A stretch of DNA of 64,000 bases from an uncultured Lachnospiraceae bacterium (GCA_910586205.1 CAJUGD010000010.1:48428-112427), one strand, 5' to 3'; shown: positions 1 through 12,400, counted from the first letter of the stretch. The notes: a model not told the origin generated them from the sequence alone. Made by a program: numbers and translations.

Positions 1-666
1 AGCCTGAATTGCTCCTGTAGCGCTGCTGCTCTTTACTCCCTCGCTCTTTGTCAGGGCATCGTAAGCCACTTTCACCCGATCCCAGTTCTTATCCCGGTCC
101 ATGGCATAATAACGGCCTGCCACTGTGGCTACCTTTCCTACTCCTAACTCCTTCATTTTTTCTTCTAAGGCTGCCACGTAATCCCGGCCAGATGCAGGCG
201 GAGTGTCTCTGCCGTCTAAGAAGCAATGTACATATACCTTGTCCAATCCGTTTCTCTTTGCCAGCTCTAAGAGTCCGTATATGTGGGTATTGTGGCTGTG
301 TACGCCGCCGTCTGATACCAGACCATAAAGATGCAGGGCAGAATCATGCTTTCTGCAGTTGTCCACAGCAGCCATAAACGCCTTATTCTCAAAGAAATCC
401 CCGTCCTGAATGGACTTGGTAATACGGGTCAGCTCCTGATACACAATACGTCCGGCGCCCATATTCAGATGGCCTACCTCTGAGTTGCCCATCTGTCCCT
501 CCGGAAGCCCTACTGCCATACCGCTTGCCTGCCCTTTCACAAATGGGCACTGGCTCATAAGCTGGTCCATCACCGGGGTTTTGCCCTCGCAGACCGCATT
601 GGCCTCACACTTATCATTCAGGCCATATCCATCAAGGATCATCAATACTACTGGTTTCTTGCTCAT
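1..666 (-). CDS. gpmI: 2,3-bisphosphoglycerate-independent phosphoglycerate mutase, 5' part (cut by window edge)
   Basis: Glycolytic enzyme that interconverts 3- and 2-phosphoglycerate using two metal ions and a phosphoserine intermediate. The 222 codons present start MSKKPVVLMILDGYGLND, with the metal-binding Asp of the LDGYG motif. The catalytic serine motif GQMGNSEVGHLNMGAGR follows at about residue 60, and the VSDGGVHSH and CFLDGRDTPP motifs of the lid/substrate region come later. The C-terminal half lies beyond base 1; full family length is about 510 residues. The ATG at 666 has an AAAGGAGATGT ribosome site just upstream. Its own promoter lies at 733-761, so it is a separate transcription unit from the surface-protein genes behind it. 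Confidence 0.95.
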   Translation of the reverse strand, partial: MSKKPVVLMILDGYGLNDKCEANAVCEGKTPVMDQLMSQCPFVKGQASGMAVGLPEGQMGNSEVGHLNMGAGRIVYQELTRITKSIQDGDFFENKAFMAAVDNCRKHDSALHLYGLVSDGGVHSHNTHIYGLLELAKRNGLDKVYVHCFLDGRDTPPASGRDYVAALEEKMKELGVGKVATVAGRYYAMDRDKNWDRVKVAYDALTKSEGVKSSSATGAIQA

Positions 667-712
667 GTGACATCTCCTTTTATTTAACGACCGGTTCTGC
701 CGGTCCTTTCCC

Positions 713-732
713 GTACACGGTTTTTCGTGTAC
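713..732. promoter_or_regulatory. Inverted repeat at the gpmI transcription start
   Basis: Perfect 7-bp arms GTACACG (713-719) and CGTGTAC (726-732) are separated by 6 bases. The site abuts the predicted -10 box, where the start of transcription would fall. It could be an operator. A second inverted repeat, GACCGG/CCGGTC (689-705), lies further down the leader and could form an RNA hairpin. No regulator is known from this window. Confidence 0.35.
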
Positions 733-761
733 ATTGTACTTTATTTTTGCCACTTTTTCAA
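733..761 (-). promoter_or_regulatory. Sigma-A promoter of gpmI
   Basis: On the minus strand, a -35 TTGAAA (756-761) and a -10 TACAAT (733-738) are separated by exactly 17 bp. Transcription would begin near 726 and give a leader of about 60 nt before the gpmI ATG. Confidence 0.65.
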
Positions 762-787
762 GGTTCTTCCAAAAAGTTTCTCTGTTA

Positions 788-3451
788 TCAAATATTTTTT
801 AATTGCTCCGCCACCTTTTCGGGAAGTCCCTGCAGCATGGAAACTTTTCCTCCCCTTTCTAACCTGCCTTGCTCCTCTTTAATCATCTGCTCTGTCCGCT
901 TTACATCCTCCTGCAAATCTCTGGCAGACATCAAAAGACACCCTGCCCCACGTATAATCATCTGCTCCAAACCGTCAGAGGTTGCCACTGCCACACGAGC
1001 ATTCTTTCCCATCTGATAGGCAAACCGTTCTATATACTGATCTGCCGTCTCGGCCTCTTTGGTATAGACCACATGAATGTTGTGATAGTTCGATGTGCTT
1101 CCTGTATTCCCAGCCACTTTATATGCATCAAACACTACAATCAGTATGCACTGGCGAAATGCCTGATAATTGCATAAAATATCCATAAGCTGATATCTGG
1201 CTCCATCAATCGTGTCTCTGGCTAAAGTCCGCAGCTCCTCCCATGCATAGATGATGTTATAGCCGTCCACCAAAAGATACTCCTCCCCCTTCTCTACTTT
1301 TTGTCCTTCCTGCTCCGCCTTATCATTTTCCTTGTATATTATCTGGCGCGGACCTTCAAAAGTTCTCTGCCGCTTCTTTTGTTCTCCGTAAGTCCGGGCA
1401 AAAATCTCCTCCAGCTCCTTTTCCTCTGCTCCAAAAGGCTGGCCGCCACGTGTGTCCGCAGCAAACCCGTCTGCCGTTTTAAGAGCCTTTGCCCCCTTGT
1501 TTTTGTTTTCTGCCTGCTCCTCTTTTTCTTCCTCATAGCATCTCTCCAGATGCATATAGTCCTTCACCTGATCCCACGGCACCACAAAGCCTGCACCATG
1601 GGCGCAGAATACTGATCCGGTAGGATTATCTAAATCTGCCTCCGGATCATAGCAGGCCCCGTTTACCACCTCCTGCTCATTATGGCATGGCTCATATCCC
1701 TTCAGTGTGCAGTGAAGCTTTCCCCGTCCTTTTGTATAACGAATCACCTCCTGCTGGTAGCCCTGCATTCCGGCTGCAGGAGCCTGCCCCTTTAACACAG
1801 CCGTGTCATGCTCAATGAAAGGAGGCTCAAAACTTCCCTGCATGCGCTCTAAATCTGACATGGCCCGCCCCACATACTCTGACGGAATCTCAAGACAAAA
1901 AGCAAACCAAGGTTCTAAAAGCCTGCACCCTGCCTCCCGCAGTCCCTGCCGCACAGCCCGGTAAGTAGCCTGCCTGAAGTCCCCGCCCTCCGTGTGTTTT
2001 AGATGGGCCTTTCCGGAAAGAAGCGTGATCTTCATATCTGTAATATCCGCCCCGATAAGAATCCCCTTATGGGCCTTTTCCTCCAAATGCGTCAAAATAA
2101 GCCGCTGCCAGTTTCGATCCAGCAAATCCTCACTGCAGCAGCTTGCCGTCTGCAGTCCGCTTCCCGGTTCTGCTGGTTCCAGCAAAAGATGCACCTCCGC
2201 ATAATGACGCAAAGGTTCAAAATGCCCCACACCCTCCACAGCCCGTAAAATAGTCTCCTTATATACAAGACTGCCTGCGCCAAACTCTGCCTCAACACCA
2301 AACCGTTCTTTAATCTGATTTTTTAATATATCAATCTGAATTTCCCCCATAACCTGGGCGTGGATTTCCTGCAGAGACTCATTCCACACAATATGAAGCA
2401 AAGGTTCTTCCTCCTCTAGCTGCCTAAGCCTCCGAATCATCCCGGCTGCATCACAGCCCTCTGGCAGCAGAATCTGATAATTCATTACCGGTTCCAATAC
2501 CGGAAGCCCGGATTCTTCCTCCACACCGATTCCCTGTCCCGGATACGTGGCCGCAGGACCTGTGACCGCGCAGACGGTCCCTGGTCCCGCGTCCCCCACA
2601 GCTTCAAACCGCTCTCCGGAATAAATTCGAATCTGATTGATTTTTTCTGCTTCCTTTCCTGGCAGCACTTCTTTTACCTTTAGACGGCCGCCGGTAATCT
2701 TCATGTGGGTCAGACGGTTTCCCTGATTATCCCTGGAGATCTTATATACCTTGGCTCCGAAAGCTTCCTTTGGTTCTGCTGCCTTAAAAAATCGTGCCAG
2801 CCCGTCTAAAAGCTCCTTTACGCCATCACCTTTAAGAGCAGATCCAAAATAACAGGGAAATACCTTTCTCTCCTGGATCAGCCTCTTAATCTGTTCTGTC
2901 TCAATCTGCCCTGTTTCCAGATAAGATTCTAAAAGCAATTCCTCACACATGGCAAGATTTTCCCACAGAGTCTCCTTAGCAGAGCAGAAATCCACGCAGC
3001 CTCCGTCTAAGCGCTGCTGCAGCTCTGTCAGCAGCGCCTCCTTGTCTGTACCGTTCTGATCCATTTTATTGATAAACAAAAAGCATGGTATCTTATATCT
3101 TTTCAGCAGCCGCCACAATGTATCCGTATGCCCCTGAACCCCATCTGCCCCGCTGATTACAAGAATCGCATAATCAAGTATTTGCAGAGTCCTCTCCATC
3201 TCTGCCGAAAAATCCACATGGCCTGGGGTATCCAATAAGGTCACGGAAAAATCCCCTAGAAAAAACTCTGCCTGTTTGGAAAAAATCGTGATCCCTCTGG
3301 CCTTTTCCAATTCATAGGTATCCAGATAGGTATCCTTTGTATCTACCCTGCCCATCTTCCGAATCTTTCCGGTCAGGTATAAAATCCGCTCTGACAAGGT
3401 AGTCTTGCCTGCGTCCACATGGGCTAATATGCCAATTACCACTTTTTTCAT
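788..3451 (-). CDS. TetM-like ribosome-protection GTPase fused to a C-terminal Rae1/YacP-type NYN ribonuclease domain
   Basis: An 887-residue translation-factor-like protein. The N-terminal G domain shows AHVDAGKTT (P-loop, residues 10-18), ARGITI (51-56), DTPGH (74-78) and NKMD (128-131). The middle resembles the EF-G-like domains of TetM/TetO/TetW proteins, which bind the ribosome and displace tetracycline. From about residue 723 a second domain starts at YLLVDGYNII and continues through VVFDAYKV, VVYTKEAETADQYIER and VATSD. This is the pattern of YacP/Rae1 NYN-PIN nucleases; B. subtilis Rae1 cuts mRNA in the ribosomal A site. Plain TetM proteins are about 640 residues, so about 250 residues are extra, including a charged Lys/Glu-rich linker. 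The ATG overlaps the stop codon of the giant adhesin gene (ATGA) and has only a weak ribosome site, suggesting translational coupling. A housekeeping ribosome-rescue or mRNA-quality role is inferred; tetracycline resistance is not shown. Confidence 0.85.
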   Translation of the reverse strand: MKKVVIGILAHVDAGKTTLSERILYLTGKIRKMGRVDTKDTYLDTYELEKARGITIFSKQAEFFLGDFSVTLLDTPGHVDFSAEMERTLQILDYAILVISGADGVQGHTDTLWRLLKRYKIPCFLFINKMDQNGTDKEALLTELQQRLDGGCVDFCSAKETLWENLAMCEELLLESYLETGQIETEQIKRLIQERKVFPCYFGSALKGDGVKELLDGLARFFKAAEPKEAFGAKVYKISRDNQGNRLTHMKITGGRLKVKEVLPGKEAEKINQIRIYSGERFEAVGDAGPGTVCAVTGPAATYPGQGIGVEEESGLPVLEPVMNYQILLPEGCDAAGMIRRLRQLEEEEPLLHIVWNESLQEIHAQVMGEIQIDILKNQIKERFGVEAEFGAGSLVYKETILRAVEGVGHFEPLRHYAEVHLLLEPAEPGSGLQTASCCSEDLLDRNWQRLILTHLEEKAHKGILIGADITDMKITLLSGKAHLKHTEGGDFRQATYRAVRQGLREAGCRLLEPWFAFCLEIPSEYVGRAMSDLERMQGSFEPPFIEHDTAVLKGQAPAAGMQGYQQEVIRYTKGRGKLHCTLKGYEPCHNEQEVVNGACYDPEADLDNPTGSVFCAHGAGFVVPWDQVKDYMHLERCYEEEKEEQAENKNKGAKALKTADGFAADTRGGQPFGAEEKELEEIFARTYGEQKKRQRTFEGPRQIIYKENDKAEQEGQKVEKGEEYLLVDGYNIIYAWEELRTLARDTIDGARYQLMDILCNYQAFRQCILIVVFDAYKVAGNTGSTSNYHNIHVVYTKEAETADQYIERFAYQMGKNARVAVATSDGLEQMIIRGAGCLLMSARDLQEDVKRTEQMIKEEQGRLERGGKVSMLQGLPEKVAEQLKNI

Positions 3452-6400
3452 TTTGTTCTATCTTTCTCTGCATTTTTTTCTTTTTTCATTTTAATCCTAT
3501 CTATTATATCGAATCTTGTGGATTTTGTCATGAAAATTGCAAAAAAAGCTGTACACATACCCAAAAAAGATAAGAACGCCCATGCAAGATACCATCCAAA
3601 TACACCTTCATCCCCTGTCTTATACAGATAGAAAGACTTAGGAATCTGGTTATCAAAAAACTCTTTTACCTCTTTTGGAGTCTGGCTTTCGTAAAAAGCC
3701 GTAATTCTTCCAGGCTCCTCTGGCTTCTCAGGAATCGGAAACCTGTCTGGTTTCTCCGGTTTATCAGGAGTCCTTCTTTCAGTCTCTTTTCTGTTTTTGT
3801 AAGACAGTTTCAGAACCTCTGCCTTTTTTTGCATGGTAAATTCCATTTTCCCTGCAAGCTGATATCCTTCAGGCGCCTCTTTTTCCCAAAGCTCATAAAC
3901 CTTTCCTGCTGCCAGCCTGCCTATAACCCAATGGCTTTCTGTACCGGAAATCCATTCTTCTATAACCTTCCCTTCCTGATCCCGAATCTGCAAAACCGCC
4001 CCTGAAACAGCCTCTCCTGTCTCTGCGTCAATCTTTAATATTTCTGCCTGGGTTCTCTCATTTCTCATAATCACACGATCAATCCGGCCATCCACGCTGA
4101 CCTGAAACCGGACATCTTCTGACCAGGCATAACCGTCCGCAGGCTGAATTTCCTCTAAAATGTAAGTTTCTCCTGCATTTAAAATCCCCACAAGCTCATA
4201 AGGCTTTGTGCCTGACACCCAAGAAGCAATCTCTATATCTTCTGTTGTCTTGATCCGCAGGTGATTTCCTGGAATCTCTGTCTCTCCGGTAATATCTGTC
4301 TTGCTGACCAACACATGGGTCTGCCGATCCTCCATCCATACCTCATCCATTCTGCCGTCCGTACTGACAGTAAATGGAACATCCTCTGCATAAGCATAGC
4401 CAGAAGGAGGCTTTACCTCATGCAGAAAGTATCGGTGTCCGGCGCATAGCTGCTTAAAAATCTCCTTTGGCGCTTCTTCTGACCGGAAAATCAAAAGCTC
4501 TCCCTCCTTATAATCACCATCACTGCAAACGGCCTTTGCCGGCGTCTTGTCCTCATTTAATATTTGCAGCACTGCTCCCGGAAGATCTTTTTTTCCCTCC
4601 GGATCTTCCACTTTGTGTATGCGAAGCTTTGTGTCCTTATCCTTCATGGCTACCTGCTGTATAATTCCATCCTCTGTCACGAAAAAGGAAATTTTCTCAG
4701 CAAAAGCATAACCATCTCTTGGACGTATTTCCTCTAAATAATAAACCTCTCCCGGAGTCATCACCCCTTTTATCTTATAAGGCTCCTTTGTGGATATCCA
4801 AAAAGCAAGCTCCTTTCCCTGACTGTCTTTTAAGCTCATCTGGCATCCCGGAAGTTCTTCCATACCTGTTATGTCCCATTTGGACAGACAAACTTCGGTC
4901 TTTTTGTCTGCTGCCGTAATACTGCTGACTTTTGCCTGTTCATCCAGGCTGAATAAAAATTTCCCGCTTTCCCAGAAAGTCTGATCTGAATACAAGGTTT
5001 CTTCTGTCAGCAGGTAGCTGTCTCCCTTTCGGAATACTTCCCGCCGTGAATCGTCCCATGCCTGTCTGGTAAAAGCAGCAGAGGCGCCGGATCCTCCTAT
5101 GATGCCGGATCTCTTTTCTTCTTTTCCCTGTTTTCCATCCTCCCTTCGCGTAATTGTATAACGCACATTCTCATAAAATCCAGGATCCACCGCCACAAAC
5201 TCATTTCCTGCCAGAGCAATACAATCCCCGCTTTGTATGGTTCCGCTTCTGCTTCCTTCATACTGATACCGCCCTTTTAATTCCTCTCCGTTTTCCTGAT
5301 AAAGACAAACCTCAAATATACTCTCATTTTCTTCAAAAAGTTTTTTCCCTGATCCTGTCAGTTCATTGTAAATCACCAGCTTTTTCTCTTGCAGGAAAGG
5401 CACGGTTTTTGTTGTTGACGCAAAGTGTCCCTGATATCGGATCTCTCCGTTTCCCTGAAACTGTATTCCGTCTTTTTGTACTGCTGCCGTATAAGAAACC
5501 GTCCGGCGCTCTAAAGGCATCACATCCTTTTCCAGATAGCGAATCTGATTTCCTTGGATGGTTCCTCCTCCCGAATCAAGGATTTCCACAGAAGCATCGA
5601 AATTCACTGCAATCTCCATATCCGTCTTACTTTTGGAATCGTTAAGAAAGGCAATGGTTCCTACAATGGCCTGGGCCGGATCTAAGACTGTTCCTGTCTT
5701 CCCGTCACGATTTTTCACCATCATCTGAGGATTTTCAGGCAATCTGTTATTTTTGATGGTTTTTTCCTGTATCACCTCATTGACTGAAAAAGAATCAATC
5801 TTGGTTCCGTCTTCATGACTCAATATCAAAGATGTTCTCACAGCCTCTCTTCCCGGAATATAACAGGCATTCTTCTCGTCAAAAAACAGGGCTTCTGTTC
5901 TCTTTCCGGTTATGGGCCTGGTGCCGTCGTTGTAACGGGTATACTCTGTAATGGTATAAATTTCCCCTTCTTTCAGCCCGTCTTTTTTATAAAGAGTATG
6001 ACCATCCTTAGTTCCAATCCACTGTGCTGCCTGACTTCCAAAAGAATCTTTCATTTCATATTCCACACGGATCGGATAACGCCCTTTTATCGTCAATCCC
6101 CAGATCGCATCTGCACCAGGCTCCCCTTCTTCCATTTCTTCTTCATGGTTTTGTGCACTGTGTATGGTTACAGTATTCATCTGGCTGCTGATCTTTACAA
6201 TCTTCCTTCCGTCCATGGACATGGCAAACAATATAGGTTCCATAAGATGGTATCCCTTCGGCGCTTTTAGCTCCTTTAGCAGATAGCTTCTTCCTGCAGT
6301 TAATCCCAAAATCTCATGGGCTTCCTCCTCGGTTATCCAAACGTCAATGGGCAGCGCTTCCTCATAAAGAAAGCTTCCGTCTGCGTTCCTTCCGGTAATT

Positions 6401-9400
6401 TCATATACAGCAAACTCAGCTCCTTCCACAAATCCTGTCCCGCCTTCTCCCAAACTGTCAAAATCTTTCTTTCCAATGGAAACCTTCGTCTGTTTATCTG
6501 CTATTTGAAGCTGCTTTTTTGCCTCCTCACAGACAGCATAAGATTGTCCGTTCTTATGTGGTTCAAAGCTCCAGGTAAAAATCTGCGTATTCACCTCATA
6601 ACCGTCCGGAGGAATGATCTCCTTTAACTTGTACAGATACGGCACAATCCTTCCGTCATCTTCTGCTTCCCCCACAGGCATCCCGAATACCTGAATACTT
6701 CCCTCATGATCACTGAGCCTTTTTGTAAATACAGGATTTCGCATATCTCTCTGCCTGTATGCCGTCAGCTCAAACACTGCCCCTTTAAGGCTCTTTCCGT
6801 CAGTATCTGTTTTTCCAATCTCTAATCTTCCCTTCACAGGTACATTTTCTGCCCGAATAACCTGGATTTCTTCCTCCTGGTGATATTCTATCTGAATCGG
6901 CTCAAATGCAGTATAATAATCCGGACTTTTCCTCTCGGTCAGCCAGTAAATCCCATCCTTCAGCCTGCTGATCTCATGGGGTTTTAAATCACCTACACCA
7001 TAGCCAGGCAAAATACAGTCATTGACATAATCTAAATCCGTATATACCCCGTCACTTCCTGTTATCCATTTTGCCTCCAAATGCTGCTCATCCATCCTAA
7101 GCAGTCCATCCTTCCCGGCCCGGTACAGCTCCAGACAGGCTCCTGCAAGCTCTCCTTTTTTGTCCTTTGCGGCTTTGGATATATACAGCTTCCCTTCCAT
7201 ATTTTCAACGGCATACCGCTGAATGTTTCCGGTATCCGATACAAGAATCAGACGATCCTTTGTCTTTGAAAAGCCATCCGGCGCCTTTGTCTCCACCAGC
7301 ACATAAGCCTTTTTGGCAGGAAGATAATCGATCCTTCTTACCCCGTCAAGAGTAACATAAGAACATGCATATTCGTTTATATGAGAAAGCCTTCTGTAAT
7401 CAAATTGATACTCAAAGCAGTCTTCTCCCCATACGGTTACACGGATTTTCCTTTTGTCCTCCATTTCCATAATCAACTCTGCTTTCACAGGATGAAGCCG
7501 GTCCGGACTGCCCTCAAGCCTCTCCGGAGAATAAGAAGATATACAGTTTGCCTGATGCTCCTTCTCCCCCTGACTCCATCTCACCAGATTTCCCTCTCTG
7601 GCTCCATACTCCCGGTACATGGCCTCAAAAGCCGGGATAAAGCTTGTATATTCCTCCAAATCAACCGTTGTCCAGGAATCTGCCTGTTTCCTGGAATCAT
7701 ATTCCGGGATTCCCTCATGGAAAATCACATTTCCATCCTCATCCAGCACTGCCTCATATAAAGCAAACTGTGCGCCGGCAAGCTTAACCCTCTCACCTTC
7801 TTTCACGGCATATTTCTCTATCTCCACTTTTGTATGGTCATTTCCCAATATTATGACCTGCACCTGAGACGTATTTTTAATCTCTATCTCTAAAGGCTTT
7901 CCCGCCGTAAATCCCGGCGGCGTCACAAGCTCCTCCAGAATATAAGATCCTTCCGGGATTCCCTCCACATAGATCGGGGTGTTGCCTGTAACCCAGCGAG
8001 CCGTCAGCTTTTCCACGGCTCCGGCCCGGCTGTCTGTAGATTCGTACTTAAACGGCTCGTCTGTGATCTTCTCTAAATAATAACCGCCTGCCTCCTCCGG
8101 GCTGTATACTTTTTTTGCCTCAAACAAGGCAAGCTCTGCCCCCGGTACAAGATGATAGGTATAACTGCCGCTTCCCTCTGTCACCTTCCCCAGATCCGTC
8201 TCCGTGCCGTCTAATCTTTTCTGCAAAAGCGTAATCTCTGTGCTGTCAGCGCCGTCGATCTTGGAGATCTCCAGCTTTGTGGTCTTATCAATCATAAAGG
8301 TATGCTGCACCTTCGCATCTTCGTGCACCACCACTCCTGCAGGCATACCCTTTAAATATCCTGGCGGGCTTTTCAGTTCCTCCATAATATAAGTTCCTGC
8401 AGGCACCCTCTTTAGAACATCTGCCTGCCCGGCTGTCTCAGAGCTGTGAAAAGGATCATTGGGAGTTTTATCAGATGTAGTCCAGGTATTTTCCAGAATA
8501 TATCCTTCACCCTGACGGTGAAACAGCTTTTTTTGATTCTGCTTTTCCTTTGTCTCATCCCCATCATAGAGCTGTCTCTGAGAATTAATGTGATAAGCGT
8601 TTCCATTGTATTCCTCTAAATTGTCAGAATCCTGATATCTTACAAAGTCTCCGTTCCGGTCATAAAGCTCTGTGCCCTTGTCATAGGTTTCCTGGCTTTT
8701 CTGGTAGTACACAGGAAGCCCATATCTGTCAAGAACCGGGTTCAATTCTCCTAAAAAGCTGCCGTTATTTTCATCCGTCAGCACCTCTCCATTAAGATTC
8801 CGTTTCAAGCGATTGGTATAAACCGTAATCTCCTTGTGGCTTTCTTCACTTTCCCGGGATTTCCATGTTCCGGAAATGGATCCAGACTCTTTGTGTTCAA
8901 AAGAGGGCTTCTGGCCTTTTAATATCTCCTGACCCGAATGATTTATCACTTCAATCACTGCTTTTTCTTCATATCCATCCTTATTTTCCCCGATCACTGC
9001 CGTGCGGGAGGTTGTGAGCTTGTCCCGTGCGATCACATTGCCGTACTCATCCCGATGCACATGAACCGGCCACACCATCACCTTATCAGCATCTCCGTCC
9101 GGCATCTTAACATAAGCCATACCAGTATAGGGATCCACAAGGCTGTCCCTGTTCCCGTCCCGGTCTAAATGGTAGACCAGTGTATTTTCTCCTACCGTCA
9201 AAACCTTATCCACGGCAGAATATTGTATTTTAGTAAAGTCACCTCCCACTATCTCCAAATAAGGAATCCCTCCGCGAAAAGCAAACAAGGAATATTCTGT
9301 GTCTGTCTGGTGGAAATTTTCTTTGTCTGATTCTATTCGGCTAACAGGAACCATCCTGTGATCCCGATCATATCCAAAGAGCATTCTGCGCCCATCTGCA

Positions 9401-12400
9401 TTCTTTTCAACCATTACATCCAGGCTGTCTAAATCATAGTAAAGAATATCCGTATCCGGCCGTTTAACAGTCACGGCTGTCCAGAGATTGCCTGTCTTAA
9501 TCACCGGATTCCCGAAAGAATCTGTCCCTGCCTGAAATTCTCCTTCATATTCCTTCCCGTTCTCATCCTTTTCTTTTGCAAATTCTGTCCTCTCCCCTGC
9601 ATATCCCTGTCTTACATACATTCTGGCAATATTGTTGGCAGCATTGCGCTCAATCACCAGCCCTTCATAGGCATGATCCTCCGTATCCCCGGAAGATTTC
9701 AGTACAATGGCATCAAACAATGTCATCTGCGCTCCCGCCACATAAGGATTTTCATCATCTGCTGTCTCTAATTTCCGGGTCACATATCCATAGCCTGTAA
9801 AGACTTCTCCCTCATATGCTATCTCTACCTGATCTCCTGCTGCTTTTCTAGCGGCCAGATACTCCAGCATCCCCTTCTTCCACCCATAGCCAAGATAATG
9901 ACCGTTTTTATAGGCATATACATAGTCCGGATGGTTTCCAATCTCCGCAAGGCTTCCGTCAATCCTGCCGCTGACCTTATAAGTGACGGTTTTATCCTGT
10001 GTAGTATTGGCTGTATCCCTGCTGGACTCCTTCAGCTTTTCCACAGTCAGCTTTATAGGGCTGTTTTCCACATGAATCCGAGCCAGATTTCCTGTGTCCT
10101 GGGACTTATTCTGGTTTTCTTTAGGTTCCTCTGGCAAATTCTCGTACATGGCTGCCCAAACCCGGCTGTCCTTTTGGCCTTCCTTATAGTAAGTAACCTT
10201 ATCCGAATAGACCTCCACAGCCATGGGCCTGCTTCTTACATATCCTGAGGGAGCCTTTTCCTCACAGATTACATAGACACCTGCCCCTAAAGGCTGAGGC
10301 GTTTCCAGATATCCAACGGTCTGAAACTGCCACATCATCTGAGACGCTTCCCCTTCCTCTGCTTTCATCTTTCCATCCAGAACCGTTGAATAAGAGGAAA
10401 ATGCCCCTGTCTGCTGCCCTTGTCCTTTGCCTGTTATGATTTTCTCACTTTCCTTACAAATAGGCGTTCCAGCCGGCACAATACCCGTATACAGCTCTCC
10501 GACTCCTGGCTCTTTTCCCAAGATCCGGTCCAGAATTGACATTCTTCTGGCTACCGGACAGAGAGAGGACGCTCCCATGGATTCTAAAAATTTTCTTGTC
10601 CCGACAATCATAGTATCCTTTTCATAAAAGAGCGCCCGTCCGCTTCCATCCTCAGACGCTTCCCTCTCTGCCGCATAGATTGCAAATATGGCGCTGTCAT
10701 GTAAAATATTCTCATGGGTTTCTCCATCCAGCTTCTCCAGACGCAGCTTTGCCGTAAAAAACCGGTTGCGAAGCTTAACATTTCCCAAACCGATATAATC
10801 ACTTTCTCCGGTTTTTTCATCCTTGCCTCCAGCAATATCTCCTTCGGACATTGCCGGCGCTTTTATGCTCCAGGGAATCAGCATAGGGGCATACAGCCCG
10901 TCATAAGCAGTCTGCACTCCGTGCATCGCAGCCACCTGATCCTGATACCATATTCCCGGTACATTATTTTCTGTGGAAATTCCCCCAAAATGCAAAACAT
11001 TGTCTGCTGTTTTCCCGTGTTCTGACACGGAGCTGTATCGGTAATCAGGGGCAATCCCCTTTTGTCCGGTCTTTCCTTCGCTCAGATAATATTCTACCTT
11101 TTCTGCTGTCCGGTTATCTGCAGGATTATAGTAATTTTTATAGGGCTTATAGGGATTTTGTGTGAGTGCAAAATAGTCCTGTTTTCCTGGGCTCTGCGGG
11201 ATGCCATTGGTAATCCGGCTGATATCCATGCCATATTTGTAGATTTCAAAATCCCCGTGATGATTATGGGCTTGAATCACATGGTCTTCCTGATTAAAAC
11301 GAATCCGGTATTTTCTCTCTAACTCTGGCTGGGGCATGGAAGCATCATAGCAGTAATATCCATTTAATCTGTCAAAAAATTCTTCCTTACCTTCTTGTCC
11401 GTCATATACTGCAGGAAGCGATATTTCCTTTGGTTTATCAATCTGGTAGTGCTTATTCTTAAAATCCTTTAAATTCTTCCCGTATTCTGAACCGGAATAT
11501 TTAGGCTGCTGTTCAGATACCACATAGGTTCCGTAGGGAAGATAGGCAGATATTCCATAGTATCCATCCCCCTCTCTGCTGAGACTGTCTGCCGAGAGGG
11601 TAGAGGCATCTTTATCGCTGCCTCCATGCTCCTCCCCATCCCACAAAATGGCATAGATTTCATCCAGATCATACATAAAAAACGGTTTTAAATAATTCTC
11701 TGCCTTTTTTACCGCCTCCCAAAGAGCCCGGTCATAGATCTCATCCGGATAATCTGCCTTCCCCTCTGCTGCCTGGTTCTCTGTCTGGTTTCCCTTTCCT
11801 GACACTGTCAGCTTTTTTATCTCGTCCTGAAGATACCAGTCAATGGCAAATTGGCGCACCTGATCCGATACCCTTGCATTTTCTATGGTTTCCTCCCTTC
11901 GGTTTCCCTGATTTCCAATCGGCTGCCAACTGGTATAGGATGGCGCTTTATCATCCCATTTGTCATGATTTGCTGCTTTAATGGCATCAAAAAACTTTTC
12001 ATAATTATACTCCTTTACTATTCTGATGCCCTCTTTGTCCTCAATGGAACGCTCGATGATTTCTAAAACAGATGTGTATCCTTTTTCCGGTTCCTCGTGA
12101 ATCCATCCGTCTGTGTATCCATAGAGCCGTTCATTTGCCGCAATACTGTCTCTGGAATCCTGATAAAGCGGCTCTGTTCGGTGCAGCACTTTTGTATGGA
12201 TTTTCCTTACTTTTCCTGGAAAACGCTGATTCTCCTTCAGAATCTCCTCTTGATCCATATCGGTTCCTAAGCGGTCCTGCCAGACCACCTGCCCATCCTC
12301 CCACCGGTAAAGTCTGGCAAGATTAGAGCAAAGATACACTTTAAACCGAAACCGATCCATTTTTCCTGCCAAAGCATCTCCTGCGCCGTTTTGACCGTAA

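Noticed and set aside
788..3451. Calling this gene a tetracycline-resistance tet(M) gene
   Set aside because: The extra nuclease domain, housekeeping-like context and divergent sequence do not support a resistance call; only the general fold is shared.
3448..8000. Possible CRISPR or tandem DNA repeat in the adhesin gene
   Set aside because: The similarity is at protein level between CnaB modules of about 90 residues; there are no short identical DNA repeats with spacers.
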